64,000 nt of DNA, taken from Citrobacter sp. FP75. GTDB taxonomy: Bacteria > Pseudomonadota > Gammaproteobacteria > Enterobacterales > Enterobacteriaceae. Shown here piece after piece: positions 33,324-44,384 of the stretch; positions within the stretch are counted from its first letter, which is position 1; every line of letters begins with the position of its first letter. The translations under genes were made by a program, and so were the position numbers. The stretch lies in contig NZ_JAFDOE010000001.1 of assembly GCF_018342065.1 (NCBI RefSeq), positions 1,505,431 to 1,569,430 of the forward strand. The letters run 5' to 3'. Under the pieces are notes generated by a model. The model did not search any database and was not told the origin of the DNA. It saw nothing but the letters and a program-made list of their open reading frames with translations.

Positions 33324-33351
33324 AAAAAAGCGACCGGTCGGTCGCTTTTTT
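33324..33351. terminator. Bidirectional rnt/grxD terminator
   Basis: Six A, GCGACC, a GGTC loop, GGTCGC and six T. The A-run and T-run flank the stem, so it can work on both strands for the convergent rnt and grxD. Confidence 0.88.
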
Positions 33352-33362
33352 GTCTCTGCTGA

Positions 33363-33710
33363 TTACTCAGCGTCCGGCTCTTCGGTTTTGTACTTCGCCG
33401 CAGTGTCTTTGATAAGCTGCTGCAGCTCACCGCGCTGGTACATTTCGATTAAAATGTCGCAGCCGCCAACCAGCTCACCATCAACCCACAGCTGCGGGAA
33501 GGTTGGCCAGTTTGCGTATTTCGGCAACTCGGCGCGAATATCCGGGTTTTGCAGAATATCAACATAGGCAAAGCGTTCACCACAGGCAGACAGCGCCTGC
33601 ACGGCCTGAGCGGAAAAACCGCAGCTTGGCAGTTTTGGAGAACCTTTCATGTACAGGAGAATCGGGTTTTCAGCGATCTGGCGCTGGATTTTTTCGATAG
33701 TGGTGCTCAT
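33363..33710 (-). CDS. grxD: Monothiol glutaredoxin GrxD
   Basis: A 115-residue monothiol glutaredoxin used in Fe-S cluster delivery. The active-site motif CGFS is in KLPSCGFSAQAVQAL, and the glutathione-binding segments WPTFPQLWVDGELVGGCDIL follow. It has the family's normal length. The C-terminus EEPDAE is acidic. It is divergent from mepH across a gap of about 330 bp. Confidence 0.96.
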   Translation of the reverse strand: MSTTIEKIQRQIAENPILLYMKGSPKLPSCGFSAQAVQALSACGERFAYVDILQNPDIRAELPKYANWPTFPQLWVDGELVGGCDILIEMYQRGELQQLIKDTAAKYKTEEPDAE

Positions 33711-34041
33711 TATCTTGCTTCCTTAACTTCTTTTACGGCAGTAGTCTGACATTGTAACGGGTCAGACAGGCAACGGAAAATAACATTTTCATTACGGTTA
33801 TTATTTTATCGCCAGTCGCTAAAAGTTGCATTCATAATCTTACTTACCCTTTTAACCGCAGGGATTTGATTATCTCATCGCCAGATCCTGCATTAATTGC
33901 TGTTTTTTTTTGCGGTCGGTTGCGAAACAGAGTTTTAAACAAAAAAAGCTATTAACTTTCCCTGTTTCTATAGATTAGAATCATCAAGTTTTGAAAATCA
34001 CACGCAGGCATGATAGACCTGCCTTAACAGAGGACTGCTCA
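33711..34041. promoter_or_regulatory. grxD-mepH divergent intergenic region
   Basis: The region holds no gene. TTAACT (33952-33957), an 18-bp spacer and TAGAAT (33976-33981) form a plausible mepH promoter. The grxD promoter must lie toward the left end, but I could not place it. The stretch is AT-rich, with a T-run at 33901-33912. Confidence 0.45.
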
Positions 34042-34872
34042 GTGGCGCGGATAAACCGAATCTCGATCACGCTCTGTGCTTTGCTTTTTACCACACTCCC
34101 TTTTACGTCAGTGGCCCATGCTTCCAGGCAGGCCAGGGCGACCCCTACTGTTTCTCATACCATCAAAACGGTAGATAAAAAGAAAAGCGCGACAGCCAGT
34201 AAAAAAGTGACACAAACCACCAAGAAAACGGCTAAAAAGACCACCAGCAAGACCAGCACCAAAACCGCTTCCTCTTCCAAAAAACGCACTGCGACTCCGG
34301 CAAAAGCAACTAAAACAGTCAACCGTCGCGGTAAAGCTGCGACTGCCCAAACCGCGGCTGTGACCTGGACTGAAAAATGCACGCCGCGCAAAGGTCACAA
34401 ACCTCGTTGTGTAAAAGTAAAATCGACAGCCCCGGCGGCCCTTGCTGATACCCATAAAGTTAAAGTGCAAAAAGCGACCAAAACCGCCATGTCCACCCTG
34501 ATGAATCAGATCGGTAAACCCTACCGCTGGGGTGGCTCATCGCCAAGAACCGGTTTTGATTGCAGCGGTCTGGTCTATTACGCGTATAAGGATCTGGTTA
34601 AGTTCCGTATTCCACGTACCGCCAATGAAATGTATCACCTGCGCGACGCGGCACCCATCGACCGCGACGAGCTGAAAAACGGCGATCTGGTCTTCTTCCG
34701 CACGCAGGGCCGCGGCACCGCCGATCACGTTGGCGTTTACGTCGGCAACGGTAAATTTATTCAGTCGCCGCGTAGCGGTCAGGAGATCCAAATTACCTCC
34801 CTGAGCGAAGACTACTGGCAGCGCCACTATGTGGGCGCTCGTCGCGTGATGACGCCAAAAACAATTCGCTAA
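34042..34872 (+). CDS. mepH: Murein endopeptidase MepH (NlpC/P60)
   Basis: A 276-residue periplasmic D,D-endopeptidase that cuts peptidoglycan crosslinks for wall growth. A signal peptide (about residues 1-27, ending VAHAS) is followed by a Lys/Thr/Ala/Ser-rich low-complexity linker (about residues 30-120). The C-terminal NlpC/P60 domain has catalytic Cys in GFDCSGLVYYAY and His in TADHVGVYVGNG. I chose the GTG at 34042 (VARINRISITL), preceded by AGAGGA, over the longer open frame from 33991. Confidence 0.92.
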   Translation: MARINRISITLCALLFTTLPFTSVAHASRQARATPTVSHTIKTVDKKKSATASKKVTQTTKKTAKKTTSKTSTKTASSSKKRTATPAKATKTVNRRGKAATAQTAAVTWTEKCTPRKGHKPRCVKVKSTAPAALADTHKVKVQKATKTAMSTLMNQIGKPYRWGGSSPRTGFDCSGLVYYAYKDLVKFRIPRTANEMYHLRDAAPIDRDELKNGDLVFFRTQGRGTADHVGVYVGNGKFIQSPRSGQEIQITSLSEDYWQRHYVGARRVMTPKTIR

Positions 34873-34873
34873 A

Positions 34874-34914
34874 AACTTACCCTACCGCATATGCGGTAGG
34901 GTAAGTTCTTCTTT
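34874..34914 (+). terminator. mepH terminator
   Basis: AACTTACCCTACCGCAT and its exact reverse complement form a perfect 34-bp palindrome, followed by CTTCTTTT. Confidence 0.8.
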
Positions 34915-34993
34915 TGCATAACCTTTCAATTTGCTACCCTATCCTTACTCACAATGAGGCTATTGTGTGTACTCAATATAAATAATAAGGAGA

Positions 34994-35003
34994 GAAGCAA
35001 TGT
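34994..35003 (+). promoter_or_regulatory. RyhB pairing site on sodB mRNA
   Basis: GAAGCAATGT spans the sodB start codon. It is complementary to the ACAUUGCUUC core of the iron-responsive small RNA RyhB as I recall it. sodB is a classical RyhB target in E. coli. RyhB itself is not in the window. Confidence 0.65.
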
Positions 35004-35581
35004 CGTTCGAATTACCTGCATTACCGTATGCCAAAGATGCTCTGGCACCGCACATTTCTGCTGAAACGCTGGAATACCACTATGGCAAACATCACCAGAC
35101 TTACGTTACTAACCTGAATAACCTGATCAAAGGCACCGCGTTTGAAGGCAAATCACTGGAAGAGATCGTTCGTAGCTCTGAAGGCGGTGTGTTTAATAAC
35201 GCAGCCCAGGTCTGGAACCACACTTTCTACTGGAACTGCCTGGCACCAAACGCGGGCGGCGAACCGACCGGCGAACTGGCCGAAGCTATTGCCGCATCCT
35301 TTGGCAGCTTCGCTGATTTCAAAGCACAATTCACCGATGCGGCTATCAAAAACTTCGGTGCTGGCTGGACCTGGCTGGTCAAAGGTACCGATGGCAAACT
35401 GGCTATCGTTTCCACCTCAAATGCCGGTACGCCACTGACCACCGACGCGACGCCGCTGATGACCGTTGATGTGTGGGAACACGCCTACTACATCGACTAT
35501 CGCAATGCGCGTCCTGGCTACCTGGAACATTTCTGGGCGCTGGTGAACTGGGAATTTGTTGCGAAAAACTTCGCAGCATAA
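35000..35581 (+). CDS. sodB: Iron superoxide dismutase
   Basis: A 193-residue cytosolic Fe-SOD. Metal ligands are His in [13 protein letters not shown], His in [11 protein letters not shown], and Asp and His in [15 protein letters not shown]. The full length and N-terminus ([15 protein letters not shown]) match E. coli. AAGGAG precedes the ATG, and the start region carries a RyhB pairing site, so the gene should be shut down when iron is scarce. A terminator follows. Confidence 0.98.
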   Translation: MSFELPALPYAKDALAPHISAETLEYHYGKHHQTYVTNLNNLIKGTAFEGKSLEEIVRSSEGGVFNNAAQVWNHTFYWNCLAPNAGGEPTGELAEAIAASFGSFADFKAQFTDAAIKNFGAGWTWLVKGTDGKLAIVSTSNAGTPLTTDATPLMTVDVWEHAYYIDYRNARPGYLEHFWALVNWEFVAKNFAA

Positions 35582-35589
35582 AAAAGATA

Positions 35590-35618
35590 ACGCAGAAGGA
35601 GATCCCTTCTGCGTTTTT
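35590..35618 (+). terminator. sodB terminator
   Basis: ACGCAGAAGG and CCTTCTGCGT form a 10-bp stem followed by TTTTT, just before the convergent ydhP. Confidence 0.88.
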
Positions 35619-35621
35619 GCA

Positions 35622-36791
35622 TTAATTCGCGGTAGTGAACGCCTCTTCAGGCTGCTTCCGCGCCGAGATAAAGACCAGCAGCAGCGCAAGCCCCGCCACA
35701 ATCGCCCCCATCACCGGAACAAAACCGTAGCCTAATCCACCGGATATCACCGCCCCGCCGGCCGCAGCACCCAGAGCATTGCCCAGATTAAACGCACCAA
35801 TGTTAACCGATGATGATAAACCCGGTGCTTCGCTGGCAACGCGCATCACACGCATCTGCAAAGGCGGAACCACCGCAAACGTTGCCGCCCCCCAGACCAC
35901 CATGCTGATTGCGGCACCCAGTTCACTACGCGCCAGTAACGGGATCGCCAGCATAATTACCATCAGCAGCAGTAAGAAGCCTTTCAGCGTGCCATTGACT
36001 GAGCGGTCTGCCAGTTTACCCCCCAGATAGTTACCGATTGAAAACCCGACGCCAATCAGCACCAGCATACCGGTGACAAAGGCCGGGGTGGCGTGAGTAA
36101 TGCTGTGCAGCACCGGCGAAATGTAGGTATAAAGCGTGAACATCGCGCCGGCCCCCAACACAGTGGTCAGCAATGCTGACACCACCTGTGGACGCATCAG
36201 TACCGCCAGTTCTTTGCGCACGTCCGGGCGCTCTCCCGCCCCACCTTTCGGTAATGAGAAGAACAGGCTGATCATCGCGATGACGCCAAGACCCGCGGTT
36301 GCCATAAACGACATGCGCCAGCCGATGGTTTCACCCAGCCAGGTGGCCGCCGGAACGCCGCCAATATTGGCGATGGTTAACCCCATGAACATGGTGGCCA
36401 CGGCGCTGGCCTGCTTGTGCTTTGGCACCACGCTTGCCGCCACCACCGAGCCGAGGCCAAAAAAAGCGCCATGGTTAAGACTGGTCAAAATTCGCGATAA
36501 CATCAGGGTGGTGTAATCCGGCGATATTGCCGACAGCACGTTACCCAGCGTAAAAATCGCCATCAGAAAAATAAGCGCATTGCGGCGCGCGCGATGAGAA
36601 AGTAGCAACGTCATTAGCGGTGCGCCGACCATGACTCCTACCGCATAGGCGCTTATTAACATGCCTGCAGCCGGAATCGAGACATCGACACCTTTGGCAA
36701 TGACGGGCAACAATCCCATTGGCGAAAACTCGGTCGTGCCAATGCCAAACGCCCCAATCGCCAGGGCCAGTAAAGGATAATTGATTTTCAT
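35622..36791 (-). CDS. ydhP: MFS transporter YdhP
   Basis: A 389-residue major-facilitator-superfamily drug:H+ antiporter-like protein of the AraJ/YdhP group with 12 hydrophobic helices; the substrate is unknown. The N-terminus MKINYPLLALAIGAFGIGTTEF is typical, and the motif A region reads GAPLMTLLLSHRARR between helices 2 and 3. I used the start at 36791; the frame extends 12 codons upstream. It is monocistronic and convergent with sodB. Confidence 0.94.
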   Translation of the reverse strand: MKINYPLLALAIGAFGIGTTEFSPMGLLPVIAKGVDVSIPAAGMLISAYAVGVMVGAPLMTLLLSHRARRNALIFLMAIFTLGNVLSAISPDYTTLMLSRILTSLNHGAFFGLGSVVAASVVPKHKQASAVATMFMGLTIANIGGVPAATWLGETIGWRMSFMATAGLGVIAMISLFFSLPKGGAGERPDVRKELAVLMRPQVVSALLTTVLGAGAMFTLYTYISPVLHSITHATPAFVTGMLVLIGVGFSIGNYLGGKLADRSVNGTLKGFLLLLMVIMLAIPLLARSELGAAISMVVWGAATFAVVPPLQMRVMRVASEAPGLSSSVNIGAFNLGNALGAAAGGAVISGGLGYGFVPVMGAIVAGLALLLVFISARKQPEEAFTTAN

Positions 36792-36967
36792 ACCGCGACT
36801 CCGTAACGTCGAGCCGTGGCACGACATAAAGTAAGAGTCAAAAGCATGACACTGATCGCAAAATTAATAAAGTTAACAAAATTGCAAAAGACTTTTGCTT
36901 ATTTGCCAACAAAAGAACAGGAAGGGTAAGCGGAAAGGATGAGGGAGAGCTAACTCCCTCGGGGAAA

Positions 36968-37057
36968 TCAATGCAGCGCTGCGGTCAGACCACCCGCGAC
37001 GATCAAACCCAGAACAATAATTGTAGTGACTAACGAAAATTTCAGATCGGTGCTCAT
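36968..37057 (-). CDS. cydH: Cytochrome bd-I oxidase small subunit CydH (YnhF)
   Basis: A 29-residue single-pass membrane protein. The sequence begins MSTDLKFSLV and ends GGLTAALH, with one hydrophobic helix (about residues 8-27). It matches E. coli YnhF, which structural work identified as the CydH subunit of cytochrome bd-I. GGAGAAAACTTG precedes the ATG. The oxidase subunits CydA/B/X are not in this window. Confidence 0.88.
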   Translation of the reverse strand: MSTDLKFSLVTTIIVLGLIVAGGLTAALH

Positions 37058-37293
37058 CAAGTTTTCTCCTTTTTATTCCCACACAAAAAGTGATATTGCG
37101 CATTTTTACACACTTGAAAGCAAAAATCTCTCACGATTTATATTGATAACTGCTTTTAACTCTTCCCCTTTTCGTTAAGATCAGACAAAATTCCACGCTT
37201 ACTTAATTAGCGTACCGGCCATTGACCCCTTCCTGACGTTCCGTGTCGTTTTCCTGGCGTGCCGCAACCCTGATGTTGCGCGAAGGGTGTGTA

Positions 37294-37309
37294 AGGCAAA
37301 CGTTTACCT
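37294..37309. promoter_or_regulatory. PurR operator O1
   Basis: AGGCAAACGTTTACCT fits the PurR palindrome around GCAAACGTTTNC. It lies 44 bp before the purR ATG, as in the autoregulated E. coli gene. Confidence 0.8.
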
Positions 37310-37353
37310 GGAGTATTCTCAGGAGCTTAGGATATGGTCTGGAGTGAGATGTA

Positions 37354-38379
37354 ATGGCAACAATTAAAGATGTGGCGAAGCGAGCAAACGTTTCCACTAC
37401 AACCGTATCACACGTAATTAACAAAACGCGCTTTGTCGCGGAAGAAACGCGCAATGCCGTTTGGGCTGCGATTAAAGAGTTACATTACTCCCCAAGCGCA
37501 GTGGCGCGCAGCCTGAAGGTGAACCACACCAAATCAATCGGCTTGCTGGCGACCAGCAGCGAAGCCGCTTACTTTGCGGAAATCATCGAAGCCGTTGAGA
37601 AGAACTGCTTCCAGAAAGGCTACACCCTGATTCTGGGCAACGCGTGGAACAGCCTCGAAAAACAACAGGCCTATCTCTCCATGATGGCGCAAAAGCGCGT
37701 GGATGGTCTGCTGGTGATGTGTTCAGAATATCCGGAGTCTCTGCTTTCCATGCTCGAAGAGTATCGCCATATTCCGATGGTGGTAATGGACTGGGGCGAA
37801 GCCAAAGCCGACTTTACCGATACGGTCATTGATAACGCCTTCGAAGGCGGTTATATGGCGGGTCGTTATCTGGTTGAGCGCGGTCATCGCGAGATTGGCG
37901 TGATCCCTGGCCCTATGGAGCGCAACACCGGAGCCGGTCGTCTGGCTGGTTTTATGAAAGCGATGGAAGAAGCGCTGATTAAAGTTCCAGAGAACTGGAT
38001 TGTCCAGGGTGATTTTGAGCCTGAATCCGGGTATCGCGCCATGCAGCAGATCCTTTCTCAGTCGCATCGCCCGACCGCCGTTTTCTGTGGTGGCGATATC
38101 ATGGCAATGGGCGCGCTCTGCGCAGCTGACGAAATGGGCTTACGCGTCCCGCAGGATGTGTCGCTGATTGGCTATGACAACGTGCGTAATGCCCGTTTCT
38201 TCACACCGGCATTAACCACCATTCACCAGCCGAAGGATTCTCTCGGTGAAACGGCCTTTAACATGCTGTTAGACCGTATTGTGAATAAGCGCGAAGTGTC
38301 ACAGTCAATTGAAGTACATCCGCGCCTGGTAGAACGTCGCTCCGTTGCCGACGGTCCGTTCCGCGATTACCGTCGTTAA
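37354..38379 (+). CDS. purR: Purine repressor PurR (LacI family)
   Basis: A 341-residue repressor of purine synthesis genes that binds DNA with hypoxanthine or guanine as corepressor. The helix-turn-helix is at residues 4-23 ([19 protein letters not shown]). The minor-groove hinge helix ([11 protein letters not shown]) is near residues 48-58, and the corepressor domain has [13 protein letters not shown]. Full length is conserved. Two operators allow autorepression: O1 upstream and O2 inside the first codons. Confidence 0.97.
   Translation: MATIKDVAKRANVSTTTVSHVINKTRFVAEETRNAVWAAIKELHYSPSAVARSLKVNHTKSIGLLATSSEAAYFAEIIEAVEKNCFQKGYTLILGNAWNSLEKQQAYLSMMAQKRVDGLLVMCSEYPESLLSMLEEYRHIPMVVMDWGEAKADFTDTVIDNAFEGGYMAGRYLVERGHREIGVIPGPMERNTGAGRLAGFMKAMEEALIKVPENWIVQGDFEPESGYRAMQQILSQSHRPTAVFCGGDIMAMGALCAADEMGLRVPQDVSLIGYDNVRNARFFTPALTTIHQPKDSLGETAFNMLLDRIVNKREVSQSIEVHPRLVERRSVADGPFRDYRR
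37382..37397. promoter_or_regulatory. PurR operator O2 inside purR
   Basis: GAGCAAACGTTTCCAC matches the PurR core and lies within codons 10-15 of purR. An intragenic second operator is known in E. coli. Confidence 0.72.
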
Positions 38380-38396
38380 TCTGTTGTGCGGGGGCC

Positions 38397-39308
38397 TTAT
38401 TCCGGCTCCCGCAGCCACTCTTTATTCAGCGTTTCGCTGTCCCCTAAATAGTCCAGCAGCCAGCCCAGCGCGGGCGACGTATCGTTCTGCTGCCAGGTCA
38501 GGCAACAGGCGGCATCAGGAAAGGGATTCTCTAGCTGTAACGCGACCCATTTACCGCTGTCGATCCACGGTTTAGAAAAATGCGTCGGCACCATCCCCAC
38601 ACATAACCCCGCCGATAAACAGGTCGCGGATGATTCCCAGTCAGGCACCACCACCCGCTTTTGGTTATCCAGCAGCCAGGTGATGCGCTTTGGCAGCGTG
38701 CGGGAGGTATCTTCACGCACCAGCGACGGCCAGTTGCGCAACGTATCGTCGCTGAGCGGTCCGGGCATCGACGCCAGCGGATGATGGCTCGCTACCACGC
38801 AGTTCCAGCTCAACATCCCCATATCGCGAAACGTGTAACGCCCCCCTACCGGAATGGCCTGCGTCGCGCCAATAGCCAGCTCAACGCGCCCATCTGACAG
38901 CGCATCCCAGACGCCGTTAAACACTTCCTGAAAAACGATTAACTCCACATCATCAAAATGACGATAGAAGTCCACAATCATCTGCCGGGTCCGTTCCGGT
39001 CGGACGATATTATCGACCGCAATCGCCAGTTGACCGCGCCAGCCGTTGGCAATTTGCTGACATTGCTGGCGGGTGATCTGCATTTTTTTGATAACAGAGC
39101 GCCCTTCTTTTAAAAACCACGCCCCTGCGGGCGTTAATTCCACATCCCGATGGCGGCGTTCAAAAAGTGGCACAGCCAGCCACTCCTCCAGTTGCCGCAC
39201 GGTATAGCTTACCGCCGAAGGCACACGGTGCAACTCTTGGGCGGCAGAGCTAAAGCTGCCGTTACGCGCAACCGCGTCAACCACTTCAAGGGAATATTCC
39301 GACCACAT
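38397..39308 (-). CDS. punR: LysR-type regulator PunR (YdhB)
   Basis: A 303-residue LysR-family activator of the divergent punC transporter gene. The N-terminal winged helix (residues 1-60) reads YSLEVVDAVARNGSFSSAAQELHRVPSAVSYTVRQ across the HTH (positions about 5-40). The C-terminal effector domain is complete. The C-terminus stops at LREPE, slightly shorter than the E. coli form as I recall it. It is convergent with purR, so a purine-related regulator pair sits side by side. Confidence 0.92.
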   Translation of the reverse strand: MWSEYSLEVVDAVARNGSFSSAAQELHRVPSAVSYTVRQLEEWLAVPLFERRHRDVELTPAGAWFLKEGRSVIKKMQITRQQCQQIANGWRGQLAIAVDNIVRPERTRQMIVDFYRHFDDVELIVFQEVFNGVWDALSDGRVELAIGATQAIPVGGRYTFRDMGMLSWNCVVASHHPLASMPGPLSDDTLRNWPSLVREDTSRTLPKRITWLLDNQKRVVVPDWESSATCLSAGLCVGMVPTHFSKPWIDSGKWVALQLENPFPDAACCLTWQQNDTSPALGWLLDYLGDSETLNKEWLREPE

Positions 39309-39419
39309 ACTCTGCCTGCAAAAAATTTGAAATCAGTATGCAAATATTAGCGTTTCACAGTAAGAATTACACTCACTACACTCAGCGACACTGTTTTACT
39401 ACTAAAAAGAGAAATGATG

Positions 39420-40628
39420 ATGCAACCTGGAAAAGGGTTTTTAATCTGGCTGGCAGGTCTTAGCGTGCTCGGTTTTCTGGCAACGGATATGTATTTGCCA
39501 GCATTTGCGGCTATTCAGTCTGATTTGCAAACCCCTGCGTCTGCCGTCAGCGCCAGCCTTAGCTTGTTCTTAGCTGGTTTTGCCGTCGCGCAACTTCTGT
39601 GGGGGCCACTCTCCGATCATTATGGTCGCAAGCCCATTTTGCTGCTGGGTTTATCCATCTTCGCGCTAGGCAGTCTCGGTATGCTGTGGGTCGAAAACGC
39701 GACCGGCTTGCTGGTGCTGCGCTTTATCCAGGCCGTAGGCGTTTGTGCGGCGTCGGTTATCTGGCAGGCGCTGGTTGCCGATTATTATCCCTCGCAAAAA
39801 GTTAACCGCATCTTTGCCACGATTATGCCTCTGGTTGGGTTGTCTCCCGCACTCGCGCCATTATTAGGCAGTTGGATCCTGGTGCATTTTTCCTGGCAGG
39901 CTATCTTTGCCACCCTGTTTGCAATCACCCTGATCCTGATGATACCGGCTCTGCGCCTGAAGCCGACGGCAAAGGCACGTGACGATGGTCAGGATAAACT
40001 GACCTTTGCCACCCTGCTGCGCTCCAGAACATACCGTGGCAATGTGCTGATTTATGCTGCCTGCTCCGCGAGCTTTTTCGCCTGGCTGACCGGTTCGCCG
40101 TTTATCCTGAGCGAAATGGGCTACAGCCCGGCCGTCATTGGCCTGAGCTATGTGCCACAAACTATCGCCTTTTTGATAGGTGGATACGGTTGTCGTGCCG
40201 CCCTGCAGAAATGGGAAGGTCGCCAGTTGCTGCCGTGGCTGCTCGTTCTTTATGCCGTGAGCGTCATCGCCACCTGGGCGACCGGCTTTATCCCCCACGT
40301 TGCGCTGGCCGAAATCCTGATCCCATTCTGCGTGATGGCAATAGCGAACGGAGCTATCTACCCGATTGTCGTCGCACAGGCGTTACGTCCTTTCCCACAG
40401 GCCACAGGACGCGCAGCCGCATTGCAGAACACGCTACAACTGGGTTTATGCTTCCTGGCAAGCCTTGTGGTTTCCTGGTTGATCTCCACCCCACTGCTCA
40501 CCACCACCAGCGTGATGCTGATAACGGTGCTGCTGGCGGCCGTGGGTTACAAAATGCAATTGCAGAAAAAAAGTGGCTCTCTGGCAGATGATGTACCTGC
40601 GATTGCGCACGGTGAATCGCATTCATAA
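39420..40628 (+). CDS. punC: MFS purine nucleoside transporter PunC (YdhC)
   Basis: A 402-residue MFS transporter of the Bcr/CflA type; the E. coli homologue takes up adenosine and other purine nucleosides. It has 12 hydrophobic helices. The helix 1 signature reads [17 protein letters not shown], and the motif A loop is [15 protein letters not shown]. Three in-frame ATGs occur at 39414, 39417 and 39420. I chose 39420 because it best spaces the AGAG sequence and gives the family N-terminus MQPGKGF. It is divergent from its regulator punR. Confidence 0.92.
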   Translation: MQPGKGFLIWLAGLSVLGFLATDMYLPAFAAIQSDLQTPASAVSASLSLFLAGFAVAQLLWGPLSDHYGRKPILLLGLSIFALGSLGMLWVENATGLLVLRFIQAVGVCAASVIWQALVADYYPSQKVNRIFATIMPLVGLSPALAPLLGSWILVHFSWQAIFATLFAITLILMIPALRLKPTAKARDDGQDKLTFATLLRSRTYRGNVLIYAACSASFFAWLTGSPFILSEMGYSPAVIGLSYVPQTIAFLIGGYGCRAALQKWEGRQLLPWLLVLYAVSVIATWATGFIPHVALAEILIPFCVMAIANGAIYPIVVAQALRPFPQATGRAAALQNTLQLGLCFLASLVVSWLISTPLLTTTSVMLITVLLAAVGYKMQLQKKSGSLADDVPAIAHGESHS

Positions 40629-40913
40629 CACTTTATTATTAATTAGCTGGCTAACAACATTCTATTGAATCCCCCAAAATTGAGGCCTATACTGATTCTC
40701 AGTTGTTAAAAAAACGATAATTTTTATGTGTTAACGGGAACAAGCACGTTCCCGTTTAACCACGGATGGTCTTTTCGGTAAGGGGTTCTCCCTTCCTCTG
40801 TTCTACGTCGGATAATAGATTCACGGATTAATTCCGTGAGATTTCTCACATAGCCCAAAAAAAGCGTCTACGCTGTTTTAAGGTTCTGATCACCGACCAG
40901 TGATGGAGAAGCT

Positions 40914-42062
40914 ATGAGTTCATCGTGTATAGAAGACGTCAGCGTACCGGATGATGACTGGTACCGAATCACCAATGAGTTGTTGAGCCGTGCGGGTATT
41001 ACCATTAATGGCACCGCTCCGGCAGATATTCGCATTAAAAACCCCGAATTTTTCAAACGTGTTTTACAAGAGGGTTCGCTGGGTTTAGGTGAAAGTTATA
41101 TGGACGGCTGGTGGGAATGCGATCGGCTGGACATCTTTTTTACTCAGGTTTTACGCGCCGGTCTTGAAGGCCAACTCCCCCGCCATTTTAAAGATACGCT
41201 GCGTATCGCCACCGCACGCCTGTTCAATTTGCAGAATAAAAAACGCGCGTGGGTTGTCGGAAAAGAACACTACGATTTAGGTAACGATCTTTTCACCCGC
41301 ATGCTTGATCCGTACATGCAATACTCCTGCGCCTACTGGAAGGACGCCACGACCCTGGAATCTGCCCAACAGGCGAAGCTCAAAATGATTGCCGAGAAAT
41401 TGCAGCTCAAACCGGGGATGCGCGTACTCGACATTGGCTGTGGCTGGGGAGGCTTGTCGCACTTTATGGCCTCGCAATATGGTGCTAGCGTGGTGGGTGT
41501 GACTATTTCAGCTGAGCAGCAGAAACTGGCGCAAGCGCGCTGTGAAGGGTTGGACGTCACTATTCTGCTGCAGGATTACCGCGACCTGAACGCGAGCTTC
41601 GACCGGATTGTCTCCGTCGGTATGTTTGAGCACGTGGGGCCGAAAAACTACAGCACCTATTTTGATGTTGTCGATCGCAATTTAAAGCAGGATGGTCTGT
41701 TTTTGCTCCATAGCATCGGCGCCCAAAAAACCGATGTTAGCGTTGACCCGTGGATTAATAAGTATATTTTCCCGAATGGTTGCTTGCCGTCGGTGCGCCA
41801 GATTGCGAAAGCCAGCGAAGCGCATTTTGTGATGGAAGACTGGCACAACTTTGGCGCCGATTACGATACCACGCTGATGGCCTGGTATGAGCGATTCATG
41901 ACGACCTGGCCTGAAATCGCTGATAACTACACCGAACGCTTTAAACGCATGTTTAGCTACTACCTGAATGCGTGCGCCGGTGCATTTCGCGCCCGGGATA
42001 TTCAGCTCTGGCAGGTTGTTTTCTCTCGTGGCATAGAACACGGCCTGCGCGTTCCGCGTTAG
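40914..42062 (+). CDS. cfa: Cyclopropane fatty acid synthase
   Basis: A 382-residue SAM-dependent methyltransferase that adds a methylene bridge to unsaturated phospholipid chains, important in acid and stationary phase. The SAM-binding motif is VLDIGCGWGGLSHFMA near residue 170. HYDLGNDLF and VGMFEHVGPKNY are family signatures. The gap before it (about 285 bp) probably holds the known long cfa leader and promoters. It includes the hairpin CGGGAAC...GTTCCCG at 40735-40754, which may instead end punC. Confidence 0.96.
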   Translation: MSSSCIEDVSVPDDDWYRITNELLSRAGITINGTAPADIRIKNPEFFKRVLQEGSLGLGESYMDGWWECDRLDIFFTQVLRAGLEGQLPRHFKDTLRIATARLFNLQNKKRAWVVGKEHYDLGNDLFTRMLDPYMQYSCAYWKDATTLESAQQAKLKMIAEKLQLKPGMRVLDIGCGWGGLSHFMASQYGASVVGVTISAEQQKLAQARCEGLDVTILLQDYRDLNASFDRIVSVGMFEHVGPKNYSTYFDVVDRNLKQDGLFLLHSIGAQKTDVSVDPWINKYIFPNGCLPSVRQIAKASEAHFVMEDWHNFGADYDTTLMAWYERFMTTWPEIADNYTERFKRMFSYYLNACAGAFRARDIQLWQVVFSRGIEHGLRVPR

Positions 42063-42107
42063 TCATTTTCGCCCCCGAATTCATCGGGGGCCAGCAAACG
42101 CGTTAGC

Positions 42108-42749
42108 TTAGATATCGCCAGTAACGTTGCTTGTTGTGCTTTCTCTTGCCGCCAGCACACGTTCAACGGTATCCACAACCGCCTGCGTTTGCGGGTCAAT
42201 TTCGATATTAACCCGTGCGCCCAGCTTTTTCTTGCCAAGCGTCGTACGCTCCAGTGTTTCCGGTATCAGATGCACGCAAAAGCGCGTCGGCGTTACTTCC
42301 CCGACCGTCAGGCTGATGCCGTCAATGCCGATAAATCCTTTGTACAGGATGTATTTCATCAGCGACGGGTCCTGAACTTTAAACCAGATCTGGCGATTAT
42401 TTTCAGATGTCAGAATTTTTGACACCTCAGCGGTGGTCATAATATGGCCCGACATTAAATGCCCGCCGATCTCATCGCTGAACTTTGCCGCACGCTCAAC
42501 GTTGACCCAATCCCCGACCTTCAGGTCGCCAAGATTGGTGATACGCAGCGTTTCTTTCATCAGATCAAAGCTTATCTGGTTGCCGTTAATTTCCGTCACC
42601 GTCAGACAACAACCATTGTGTGCCACCGATGCGCCCGTCTCCAGCCCATCCAGCATGTATTCAGGTAACTCCACTACATGCGTGCGAAAATTTGGTTTCT
42701 CATCAACAGACACCAGTTTCGCGGTGCCCTGCACAATACCCGTAAACAT
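42108..42749 (-). CDS. ribE: Riboflavin synthase alpha subunit
   Basis: A 213-residue enzyme (called ribC or ribE in E. coli) that dismutates two lumazine molecules to riboflavin. It shows two tandem lumazine-binding barrels: residues 1-96 ([17 protein letters not shown]) and about 97-195 ([14 protein letters not shown]), with repeated CLTVTEI and SLTVGEV signatures. No FMN riboswitch is evident upstream, which fits E. coli, where it lies before ribB. It is divergent from mdtK. Confidence 0.95.
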   Translation of the reverse strand: MFTGIVQGTAKLVSVDEKPNFRTHVVELPEYMLDGLETGASVAHNGCCLTVTEINGNQISFDLMKETLRITNLGDLKVGDWVNVERAAKFSDEIGGHLMSGHIMTTAEVSKILTSENNRQIWFKVQDPSLMKYILYKGFIGIDGISLTVGEVTPTRFCVHLIPETLERTTLGKKKLGARVNIEIDPQTQAVVDTVERVLAARESTTSNVTGDI

Positions 42750-42871
42750 ACCTCTAACTCCTGAACGTAATTAAGACATCTCTGCTGAGCACAATAGCAG
42801 GTGAAAATTGCGGTTGCCAGCAATGCGCCGCCCCCACCTGTTTTTTCACTGGAGAATTACGTATTCCTCGC

Positions 42872-42877
42872 TACAAT
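42872..42877 (+). promoter_or_regulatory. Possible mdtK promoter -10 box
   Basis: TACAAT (5 of 6 to consensus) lies about 30 bp before the leader hairpin. The -35 region is weak. Motif only. Confidence 0.35.
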
Positions 42878-42907
42878 AGACTGCAATTTCCCCAGTATTT
42901 TCTTCTT

Positions 42908-42931
42908 GCTGCCCTCTAAGGCGGCTTTTTT
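42908..42931 (+). terminator. Terminator-like hairpin in mdtK leader
   Basis: GCTGCC and GGCGGC (one G-U pair) with a CTCTAA loop followed by six T. It sits 36 bp before the mdtK start and after the only promoter-like sequence I see, so transcripts must pass it to express mdtK. Confidence 0.65.
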
Positions 42932-42945
42932 AGTCTCTCAAATAA

Positions 42946-44340
<1,395 letters not shown>

Positions 44341-44350
44341 TCCCCGCACT

Positions 44351-44374
44351 AGCCGCCGCACGGCGGCTATTTTC
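44351..44374 (+). terminator. mdtK terminator
   Basis: AGCCGCC and GGCGGCT with a GCAC loop followed by ATTTTCTC, between convergent mdtK and the pseudouridine synthase gene. Confidence 0.75.
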
Positions 44375-44384
44375 TCTAACGCGT